Positions 6,190 through 12,189 of a DNA stretch of 12,240 bases are shown here, piece after piece. Under the pieces are notes generated by a model. That model was not told where the DNA came from. It did not search any database and saw nothing but the letters and a program-made list of their open reading frames with translations. The first letter of the stretch is position 1. Each line of letters opens with the position of its first letter. The DNA is taken from positions 1 through 12,240 of the forward strand of contig JAGYLK010000148.1 in NCBI GenBank assembly GCA_018401175.1, read 5' to 3'. This DNA comes from Candidatus Altimarinota bacterium. Lineage in GTDB: Bacteria > Patescibacteriota > Gracilibacteria > UBA4473. The position numbers were made by a program, and so were the translations under genes.

Positions 6190-6683
6190 AAAACAAACAC
6201 ATCTTGCTTTCCGTTCTTCTCATTTCCATCGTAGCATTTGGGTTCTATCCGCTTCGACAAACGGTGAAACAAAAAGAGATAAAAAATGAACAACTTTTTG
6301 TACAAAAACAACAACAAATTGAACGACTGAACGAACTAGAAAATGCGGAAAAAATAACCGGATCAAAAATCGCCATTCCCGCTTCTCCCAAACAAGTGGA
6401 ATTGATAAACGATATTTCTCGTATAGCCAAAACTACAGGACTCGAGATTCCGACGGCATGGAGTTTCTCTTTGGGACACAATTCAGAGGTACGTGCCGAA
6501 CAAATATCCGTTAGTTTCTCTCTTTTGGGAAGACACGAACAAATTCAAAAATTCCTAACAGAAGTAGAAAAAAATCCCCGATTTATGGGAGTAAAAGATT
6601 TTTCTTTTACCACAGATTTCACCCAATCGATTCCGACAACAGAGATGCCGATAACGCTTTATGCCTTTTTTCTTGAGGCATGA
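6186..6683 (+). CDS. pilO: PilO-like type IV pilus inner-membrane protein
   Basis: A 165-residue bitopic protein. There is a 4-residue basic start, a membrane helix at about 5-22 (ILLSVLLISIVAFGFYPL), a heptad-rich coiled coil at about 26-56 (VKQKEIKNEQLFVQKQQQIE onwards), and a C-terminal ferredoxin-like domain at about 70-165. The domain includes a helix (PKQVELINDISRIAKTTGL), a strand (EQISVSFSLLG) and a helix (RHEQIQKFLTEVEKNPRFM), the hallmark pattern of PilO/GspM. It pairs with PilN to link the PilB-PilC motor to the pilus. It starts within the pilN stop (ATGA) and ends in the same way at pilC; no Shine-Dalgarno precedes it, so translation is probably coupled. Confidence 0.8.
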   Translation: MKNKHILLSVLLISIVAFGFYPLRQTVKQKEIKNEQLFVQKQQQIERLNELENAEKITGSKIAIPASPKQVELINDISRIAKTTGLEIPTAWSFSLGHNSEVRAEQISVSFSLLGRHEQIQKFLTEVEKNPRFMGVKDFSFTTDFTQSIPTTEMPITLYAFFLEA

Positions 6684-7822
6684 AAAAACAACAAACCCCT
6701 GAGCGAGTCATTTACGGAGTGACCGATCGCTCTCATCTTTCGTGGTATGAGCAAATAAATGATTTTTTGATCAATCATTCCCCCGTCACCAGCAAAGAAC
6801 GATCGTTGTTTTTCAACTCCCTTCGTTTGTTGGTAAAATCCGGAGTCCCGATAACAAACGCCATCCGGATGCTCGCACAACGAACACAAAATCTCCGTCT
6901 GCGCCGAGTATTCGACACGATTGAATATGATTTGATACAAAATGGAGCAACGCTCTCTCAAGCCATGTCCAAACATCCATACGTATTCCGAAAGTCCGAA
7001 ATACGAATGATTTATTCCGGAGAACTCTCGGGCAAACTCGAAGAAGTACTCGACCGAATCGCACAACAGGTGCAAAAAAACATCGAACTCGATCGCCGTG
7101 TTTCATCGGCTCTTACCTATCCGATAATCGTTATTGTCATGATTTTCTTGGCAATCGCTATTGTCATGATATTTGTCGTTCCCAAATTTGAATCTCTGTT
7201 TACTGAATTTGGATCTGAGCTCCCTCTTGCGACAAAAATTCTGATGGGATTGTCTGATTTCTTTCAATATTATTGGTGGTTTGTTCTGCTGCTTGTTGCT
7301 GCGGGCTGGTCTATTTTTCAAAACTGGATTCATTCTCCCACGGGAAGTCGCTCATGGGATCGCTGGATTCACTCGTTGCCACGAATTGGCAACTTGATTC
7401 GGAACATTCACACCGTGCGATTGGCACACAACGCCGGAGCAATGCTTGCGGCAGGGATTCCTCTTGAAAAATCACTGCGCGTTCTTCATGACGTCCTCAT
7501 TTCTCCTGTTCAACAAGATGCCATTCTCACTATTGAGCGCGACATCCGACATGGAAAATTGTTACATGTAGCTTTTTCGGAACAAAAATTTCTCGACCCC
7601 GTCCTGGCAGAAATGATCGAAATCGGAGAAAAAACCGGATCTCTCTCTGAAGTATTATTACAAATTGGCGATCAATATGAAACAGAAGTGGAATCACAGC
7701 TCAAAACACTTACCCAACTCGTAGAACCCATTATCATAGTGATTGTCGGACTTGCTGTCGTTTTCCTTGCGCTCGCAATTATGACTCCCGTCTTCCAAAT
7801 GCAATCTCTTTTTGCCGGATGA
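6680..7822 (+). CDS. pilC: Type IV pilus platform protein PilC / GspF family
   Basis: A 380-residue polytopic membrane protein with the two repeated cytoplasmic six-helix T2SSF domains. Domain 1 is at about 42-147 and includes GELSGKLEEVLDRIA (114-128). Domain 2 is at about 245-345 and includes IGEKTGSLSEVLLQIGDQY (315-333). Membrane helices are at about 148-167, 197-213 and 350-368, the usual three-helix layout. Key family features such as LVKSGVPITNAIRML and MLAAGIPLEKSL are intact. It is the membrane platform turned by PilB, feeding pilin subunits into the growing fibre. It sits fourth-to-last before the pilins, with ATGA overlaps at both ends; GAGG lies 1 nt before the start codon, too close to be a normal ribosome site. 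Confidence 0.93.
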   Translation: MKKQQTPERVIYGVTDRSHLSWYEQINDFLINHSPVTSKERSLFFNSLRLLVKSGVPITNAIRMLAQRTQNLRLRRVFDTIEYDLIQNGATLSQAMSKHPYVFRKSEIRMIYSGELSGKLEEVLDRIAQQVQKNIELDRRVSSALTYPIIVIVMIFLAIAIVMIFVVPKFESLFTEFGSELPLATKILMGLSDFFQYYWWFVLLLVAAGWSIFQNWIHSPTGSRSWDRWIHSLPRIGNLIRNIHTVRLAHNAGAMLAAGIPLEKSLRVLHDVLISPVQQDAILTIERDIRHGKLLHVAFSEQKFLDPVLAEMIEIGEKTGSLSEVLLQIGDQYETEVESQLKTLTQLVEPIIIVIVGLAVVFLALAIMTPVFQMQSLFAG

Positions 7823-8295
7823 AACAGCTGAAAACCGGTTTCACAATAATTGAACTGATTGTTGTTTTTACTCTGCTGGGAATACTCGCCGCAATTGCAG
7901 GCCCTAGTTTTTCTCGATTCATAGAAACTTCTCGCCTCCAATATTCTCAACAATTGGTAGAAACAACTATTGGAAAAACCTTTTCTTTTGCGCGATCACA
8001 TCCGGAAACGAGAACGATTCATGGTTGGGCAGGAAGTCGCTCTTTTTCTGTTTTGCCTCCGAACGGAGTGACACCAAACACTCCTTGCGATACAGAAAGC
8101 GAAACCTGTCATCACCTCGATCGAGGGGTTACCTTTGAAGAAGATTTTTCTATAACTTTTACGCCTCCTTACGGAGATATTGACCCACGAGAAGGAGAGA
8201 CCCTGATTCGTTTGAACAGTAAAAATTACACGGTACAAATGATCCTGTACCACGCCTCTGGGCTCGTAGAAACCCTCATCCCCGAAACAGAATGA
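7819..8295 (+). CDS. Prepilin-type minor pilin, GspH/FimU-like
   Basis: A 158-residue type IV pilin-like protein. It has a class III signal with a 7-residue leader (MKQLKTG), cleavage after Gly7, Phe at +1 and Glu at +5 (FTIIELIVVFTLLGILAAIA), followed by the helix that anchors it in the membrane and packs in the fibre core. The globular part has Cys90 and Cys97 in a short loop (TPCDTESETC), a possible disulphide. First of four pilin-like genes in the order seen for GspH-I-J-K or FimU-PilV-PilW-PilX, which form the tip complex that starts pilus assembly. The H-like role is assigned by position and size. It overlaps pilC and the next pilin by ATGA. Confidence 0.85.
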   Translation: MKQLKTGFTIIELIVVFTLLGILAAIAGPSFSRFIETSRLQYSQQLVETTIGKTFSFARSHPETRTIHGWAGSRSFSVLPPNGVTPNTPCDTESETCHHLDRGVTFEEDFSITFTPPYGDIDPREGETLIRLNSKNYTVQMILYHASGLVETLIPETE

Positions 8296-8753
8296 GGAAC
8301 ACGTCTGCCGGATTCGCTCTCATAGAAGTGATTATTTCTCTTGTGGTTCTTTCTGCGGTTCTTGCTGGAGCGACGGGATTGATTTGGTCAGCGGCGACTG
8401 CTGTCGAACGAAATCAAGATCGTCTCACGGCGACATATCTCGCGCAAGAATGCATGGAATTGGCGCGAAACGTCCGCGATTCAGCATGGAGACAACATCT
8501 TCCCTGGGATTGTGCTTTTGAAGAATTTCCCACACCTGAACAATGCGACACGCTCTCTCAGCCGATTAAAGCAATGAAAAACGGGGAACACCTGCTTCCT
8601 CTTTTTGGAGAAGCATCAAAATTTTCACGAACAATGACAACCACAAAAAATGGCGAAGAACGAGCCATTACTTGTGAAGTGTCATGGCCACGCAGAAGCG
8701 GGACTGAACATATATTTTTGGATGAGATACTCACTGATTGGAGAAAAATATGA
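8292..8753 (+). CDS. Prepilin-type minor pilin, GspI/PilV-like
   Basis: A 153-residue pilin-like protein with leader MRNTSAG, cleavage after Gly7, Phe at +1 and Glu at +5 (FALIEVIISLVVLSAVLAGA). The segment AQECMELARNVRDSAW (51-66) is the conserved helix end typical of PilV/GspI relatives. Four cysteines at 54, 74, 85 and 128 could pair outside the cell. GspI is the core of the tip complex in the related type II system. Its start and stop lie in ATGA overlaps with its neighbours. Confidence 0.85.
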   Translation: MRNTSAGFALIEVIISLVVLSAVLAGATGLIWSAATAVERNQDRLTATYLAQECMELARNVRDSAWRQHLPWDCAFEEFPTPEQCDTLSQPIKAMKNGEHLLPLFGEASKFSRTMTTTKNGEERAITCEVSWPRRSGTEHIFLDEILTDWRKI

Positions 8754-9232
8754 ATCGCCAAACAACCGGATTCACGCTCATTGAACTGATTGTTGCGATA
8801 ACCATCGGAGGAATTATTTTGGCGACGGTTATGGGGAGTTTTCTCACGCTCGGAAAAATAAAACAGCAACTCGACCTCACGCGCCAAATCCAACGAGAAC
8901 TGAGTTTTGCAACTATTCGTATTGCCGATCGTATTCGATCACAATCTCTTGATTATACCCGTATTGAGGACTCAAATCTTCACGCCTTACCACTGGGAGA
9001 AACAGAGCTTTTTTCCTTTGACCCAGATGCGGGAATGCTCTTTATGAATGATGCTCCCTTATTTTCTAGCAGTCTCATGGTACAAGATGCCGAATTTACG
9101 GTTTCTCCTTTGAGCAATACGCTTCAGCCACAAGTACACCTCGAAATTCGGGTGAGTGAACGCACGACAGCAGAAGTTCCTCGTGTTTCTATCCCCATAC
9201 GCACCACCATTTCTTCACGCATTATTCAATGA
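8750..9232 (+). CDS. Prepilin-type minor pilin, GspJ/PilW-like
   Basis: A 160-residue pilin-like protein from the ATG at 8750: leader MNRQTTG, cleavage after Gly7, Phe at +1, Glu at +5 (FTLIELIVAITIGGIILATV). The following RQIQRELSFATIRIADRIR segment matches the long helix of PilW/GspJ relatives, and the rest is predicted beta-rich. It is the only downstream operon gene with a clear ribosome site, TTGGAG at 8738-8743, 6 nt before the start. The in-frame TTG at 8738 is less likely because it would break the 7-residue leader shared with the two preceding pilins. The 5' end shares a 16-base identity with the GspH-like gene. Confidence 0.85.
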   Translation: MNRQTTGFTLIELIVAITIGGIILATVMGSFLTLGKIKQQLDLTRQIQRELSFATIRIADRIRSQSLDYTRIEDSNLHALPLGETELFSFDPDAGMLFMNDAPLFSSSLMVQDAEFTVSPLSNTLQPQVHLEIRVSERTTAEVPRVSIPIRTTISSRIIQ

Positions 9233-10011
9233 ATTTTTCAGTGAAAAACGACGGCGCAGTTCTCCTCCCAACGCTTATCATATCGGGAATGTTGTTAGCG
9301 TTAGCATTAGCTCTGACAAAGATTGTTTCCAACGAACTCCAGTTTTCTGCCGATTTACTTCTCGCCGAACGCTCTTATTTCGCAGCAGAATCAGGAGTTG
9401 AACAAGCACTTTTGGCGCTCAAAACAGAACCAACCAACTGGATTTTGAATCAAGAAACAATCCTCCCTCACGCTTCTCTCACAACGGTAACCGTGGAAAA
9501 TTCTCAATCTTCTTTTCCCTTTCTGCTTGAACCAAAAAACTCAATCCGTTGGCAATTCGGAAATGATCCAGATCCTTCTTTTGAAATAACGCCCACAAAA
9601 GTCCAAAATTTCACCATCAACGGAACGGGGCTGGCAAATATGTTGCAATGGAAATTCCAATGTTCTCAGGCAAATTCTTCAAAAACAGAAATGCTCCAAT
9701 CGCGAGCCACTTCAAATGAAATAACCGGAAGTGATTCTGGCACATGGGACAACGGCACACAGATCGGAACCAAGACTATTCAAGCGTTCCTGGATTCTCT
9801 TTCTGACGAAACACGATGCTTTCTCTCGCTGACGAATTTTGGAACAAGCGATATTACGGGGACATTTTCTACCCTGGGAAAAATAGCACCACCACAAACA
9901 ATTGTCCGCGCAAAAGGATCTGCTGGTGGACGAGAAAAAATTATTGAATTTGAATACCGACAAAAAAATCTCACTCCCTTCTTTGATTTTGGATTATTGC
10001 AAAAGAATTAG
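9229..10011 (+). CDS. PilX/GspK-like minor pilin
   Basis: A 260-residue protein, last of the operon. The N-terminus MNFSVKNDG then AVLLPTLIISGMLLALALAL looks like a class III signal with cleavage after Gly9. The +5 position is Pro rather than Glu, in line with PilX and GspK, which commonly lack Glu5 and cap the tip. LLLAERSYFAAESGVEQALLAL (44-65) is the conserved PilX N-terminal signature (compare AfyaAEaGIe). The remainder is a beta-rich extracellular domain with two cysteines (144 and 196). It is shorter than typical GspK, so PilX-like is the safer name. The start overlaps the preceding stop by ATGA; its TAG stop overlaps the TAA of the convergent nuclease gene by 4 bp. Confidence 0.78.
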   Translation: MNFSVKNDGAVLLPTLIISGMLLALALALTKIVSNELQFSADLLLAERSYFAAESGVEQALLALKTEPTNWILNQETILPHASLTTVTVENSQSSFPFLLEPKNSIRWQFGNDPDPSFEITPTKVQNFTINGTGLANMLQWKFQCSQANSSKTEMLQSRATSNEITGSDSGTWDNGTQIGTKTIQAFLDSLSDETRCFLSLTNFGTSDITGTFSTLGKIAPPQTIVRAKGSAGGREKIIEFEYRQKNLTPFFDFGLLQKN

Positions 10012-11255
10012 TCTATCAATGTTGCCTGTTCTACTTCTTCCAACGATTTTTGAGAAATTTTTACTTCTGGCGCAGTCAACTTATGGACTATTTTTTTCTG
10101 TTCTTCCACAGACTCTGACATTTTTTTGAAATCAGATTCTTTGAGTTTCACGGGCTTCAAATTCTTTAATTCCAATTCAAATTGTTTCAAAAAATCTTCG
10201 GAAAGAACTTCTTTCTTCTGGAGAATATCAAATGCCTTTTGCGCGAATAATATATTCACAGTGTTTTGATTTTTTATAAAATGTTCAAAGTTTGCGAGAA
10301 CTTCAACTATTTTTTCCCTTTCCTCTGGATCAAAATCCTCAATGCCTTCATATTCTGTAATTCTCTTATACGCAAAAAGAACTGGCTCGATTGCCTCCGG
10401 AGAAATGACGAAAAAATTAAATCCTTCTATTGTTTCCATTCGTTTTTTGATCGAAGGAATCGCATTCGTGGGAACAATAAAAAACACGTTTTTATAAATT
10501 TTTCCCTCAAATTTATTGAGCTTCTCTGCCGTTGATTTGAATTGTGTTTTTAAATATGTTTCCAGGTTTTCAGAACGCGACACTTTTGCATCCAAATATA
10601 AATATTGCCCCATAAATTCAACTAAAAAATCTGGCTTAAATTGTCCATGAAATCCTTCTGGCAAATTATTGTTATCAAAAAAACGAAAGGCGATTCCTGG
10701 TTTTTGACAAGTTTCGCGCAGGAGAGAGAGAACTGAATTTTCGTGATCATTCCACATTCGATCTCGCTCTTCAAGACTCTTTTTTCGATCTTCTTCATCT
10801 TCCTGAATAACCCTCTTTTGTTCACTTTCGAATTTCTCATGAGCATGCGAAAGCTTTTTGATTAACTCCTCTTGTTTCTCTTCATTCTGTTTTTTTTCTG
10901 CTTCATATTTTGAAATTTTCTCTTGTAGCTGCGCATTCTCCTTTCGCAAAGTAGCAATGTCATTTTTGTAATTCGTATTTTCTACAAACATACTTTTCCC
11001 CTTTCCTTCGAGCTCACTCCGCTCCTTTTTTTCTCTATCAAATTCTGAATGTATTTTTGCCAATTCTGATAATTTTTGATCTCTTTCTGCCATCAAGCGA
11101 GCACGTTCTTCAACCAGTATTTTTTTTTCACTTTCCAAATTCTCTACTTTTCCTTTTTCATCTTGATTTATTCCCCTCGGACGAACCTGAAGAACGATTA
11201 CAACAACCAGTGCCCCCAAAATAAGTCCGCCGAATATATATGTTATTGTGTCCAT
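10008..11255 (-). CDS. RmuC-like membrane-anchored coiled-coil nuclease
   Basis: A 415-residue protein from the ATG at 11255. It has a membrane helix at about 4-23 (TITYIFGGLILGALVVVIVL), a long charged coiled coil at about 33-170, and a C-terminal PD-(D/E)XK-type domain. The putative active site is PD at 208-209 (FKPDFLVEF) and DAK at 222-224 (YLYLDAKVSRS), with Glu172 (NDHENSV) as the likely upstream acid. The DAKV segment matches the hallmark of RmuC (vDaKvP), a protein thought to limit DNA inversion recombination. The usual GxxGE block of RmuC is altered, so this is a divergent relative. A start at 11294 would add 13 residues and disturb the short N-terminus before the membrane helix. It is transcribed toward the pilus operon with overlapping stops. 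Confidence 0.65.
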   Translation of the reverse strand: MDTITYIFGGLILGALVVVIVLQVRPRGINQDEKGKVENLESEKKILVEERARLMAERDQKLSELAKIHSEFDREKKERSELEGKGKSMFVENTNYKNDIATLRKENAQLQEKISKYEAEKKQNEEKQEELIKKLSHAHEKFESEQKRVIQEDEEDRKKSLEERDRMWNDHENSVLSLLRETCQKPGIAFRFFDNNNLPEGFHGQFKPDFLVEFMGQYLYLDAKVSRSENLETYLKTQFKSTAEKLNKFEGKIYKNVFFIVPTNAIPSIKKRMETIEGFNFFVISPEAIEPVLFAYKRITEYEGIEDFDPEEREKIVEVLANFEHFIKNQNTVNILFAQKAFDILQKKEVLSEDFLKQFELELKNLKPVKLKESDFKKMSESVEEQKKIVHKLTAPEVKISQKSLEEVEQATLID

Positions 11256-11262
11256 CGACAGA

Positions 11263-11291
11263 AGTGTAGAGAAAAAAAGAAGAGATGAAAA
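11263..11291 (-). promoter_or_regulatory. Putative promoter of the RmuC-like gene
   Basis: Minus strand: TTTTCA (11291-11286), 17 bp, TACACT (11268-11263), then 7 nt to the ATG at 11255, so the message would be leaderless or nearly so. If the ATG at 11294 is the true start, this pair lies inside the gene and is meaningless. Confidence 0.35.
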
Positions 11292-11330
11292 CATTAATTT
11301 CTCGTGAATAATTTACTAATTTTAAATTAA

Positions 11331-11358
11331 TTGACAATTTTAAATAAATAATTAATTT
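11331..11358 (+). promoter_or_regulatory. Putative promoter of the GNAT-like gene
   Basis: Perfect -35 TTGACA (11331-11336), 16 bp, TAATTT (11353-11358), then 6 nt to the ATG at 11365. A perfect TATAAT at 11359-11364 abuts the start codon but sits 22 bp from TTGACA. The AT-rich surroundings make any -10 choice uncertain. Confidence 0.4.
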
Positions 11359-11364
11359 TATAAT

Positions 11365-11931
11365 ATGATTGAATTAGAGAGGGAACAATTTAAAAAAAAT
11401 ATTCACTTATGTGACGCTGAATACGGTGAATTTTCACTAAAAAAATTCCCTGAAAAATCAGGATATAAAGTAAACATTCAGCTTTTGAATGATCAAGAAC
11501 TAATTGCTTATCTCGCTTTTAAAATTGGAGGTAATTTCACGCGAGCTGATTTTTCAGGAATGTTCGTAAAGGAAAACTTTCGAAGAATGGGTATTTCAAA
11601 GAAAATGTTCCAGTTATATCAGGATGTTTCGAAGGAAAATAACCTATCAACTTCACGAACCAAAAATCAAAAGAAGCCTCTTGTCTGCAAAGTATTACAA
11701 CAATTTGGATATTCTCCTGTAGGGAAACCTGCTGACCAGATGGTAGAAATTGTGGGGGATAAATTATTTTTCGCAAATGAATCAATAAGAGATAAATATT
11801 TAAATTCATCAAATCATTCAAACCAAAGTGAATTATCTGCATATCTGATTTTAGAAAAGGAAAAAATTATTGATATTATAGACGCTGGAATGGGAATAAC
11901 TGTTTTTTTGAATACAAATTATCAGAAGTAA
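11365..11931 (+). CDS. GNAT-like N-acetyltransferase
   Basis: A 188-residue protein with a GNAT signature. The strand DFSGMFVKENFRR (62-74) leads into the acetyl-CoA loop R-R-M-G-I-S (73-78) and helix KKMFQLYQDVSKENN (79-93), the family's motif A. A later helix and turn, KVLQQFGYSPVG (109-120), resembles motif B. The loop ends in Ser rather than Gly or Ala, a mild departure. The last 60 or so residues, including LILEKEKIIDIIDAGMGI, do not match the core. The substrate is unknown; GNAT enzymes acetylate amines on proteins, antibiotics or small molecules. The gene is visibly more A/T-rich than the pilus genes and stands alone, divergent from the nuclease gene, next to a repeat-rich spacer, which hints at acquisition. 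Confidence 0.65.
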   Translation: MIELEREQFKKNIHLCDAEYGEFSLKKFPEKSGYKVNIQLLNDQELIAYLAFKIGGNFTRADFSGMFVKENFRRMGISKKMFQLYQDVSKENNLSTSRTKNQKKPLVCKVLQQFGYSPVGKPADQMVEIVGDKLFFANESIRDKYLNSSNHSNQSELSAYLILEKEKIIDIIDAGMGITVFLNTNYQK

Positions 11932-11965
11932 TTCTATTAACTTTCAAATACGCATTAAGTCTCGT

Positions 11966-11988
11966 GATTCAATTTACAAAATTGAATC
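11966..11988. repeat. Hairpin A, 10-bp perfect stem
   Basis: GATTCAATTT (11966-11975), loop ACA, AAATTGAATC (11979-11988). It lies 34 bp after the GNAT-like stop but no T-run follows, so it is not an obvious terminator. It shares the GATTCA stem base and preceding context with hairpin B. Confidence 0.55.
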
Positions 11989-12021
11989 CGCTATTAATTA
12001 ATAAACAACCCTCGCTCCGCT

Positions 12022-12060
12022 GATTCAGATTTGCAGCCTGAATCTTTATTTTTATCGTTT
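12022..12060 (+). terminator. Hairpin B, REP-like palindrome and possible weak terminator
   Basis: GATTCAG (12022-12028) pairs with CTGAATC (12038-12044) around a loop, followed by a T-rich run (TTTATTTTTATCGTTT, 12045-12060). The stem is GC-poor. It may end transcription from the GNAT-like gene, or be a second copy of a dispersed repeat related to hairpin A. Confidence 0.35.
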
Positions 12061-12084
12061 CCTCAAGATGTCATACTCTATTAT

Positions 12085-12118
12085 ATCCCCCTGACCAGGG
12101 GGATTTTGGGGGGTGTCT
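12085..12118. repeat. C/G-run palindromic repeat (MITE-like)
   Basis: ATCCCCCTG (12085-12093) and CAGGGGGAT (12096-12104) form a 9-bp inverted repeat around AC, followed by TTTGGGGGG and TGTC. Inverted CCCCCT/AGGGGG elements with a trailing G-run are a type of dispersed intergenic repeat in many bacterial genomes; that this one is mobile is inference. Confidence 0.5.
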
Positions 12119-12156
12119 TTCTGCACTGTAATCTGAAGCACCATATTCATCAGAAC

Positions 12157-12189
12157 AAAAAACGCCCCGCTTTTTGCAGGACGCTTTTT
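12157..12189 (-). terminator. Intrinsic terminator for a gene beyond the right edge
   Basis: As minus-strand RNA the arms form a continuous 14-bp stem around an AAAAA loop with three G-U pairs: AAAAAGCGUCCUGC against GCGGGGCGUUUUU. It ends in a U6 run. As plus-strand RNA the same three positions become A-C or C-A mismatches, so it should work for the minus strand only. Confidence 0.65.

Noticed and set aside
6186..9232. UGA recoded as glycine (genetic code 25)
   Set aside because: TGA ends most genes precisely where the next gene starts (ATGA) and where protein families should end; reading through would shift nothing useful and produce junk tails.
11359..11364. TATAAT directly before the GNAT start as its -10
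   Set aside because: Transcription would begin inside the gene after the ATG, and the spacing to TTGACA is 22 bp; TAATTT at 11353-11358 fits better.
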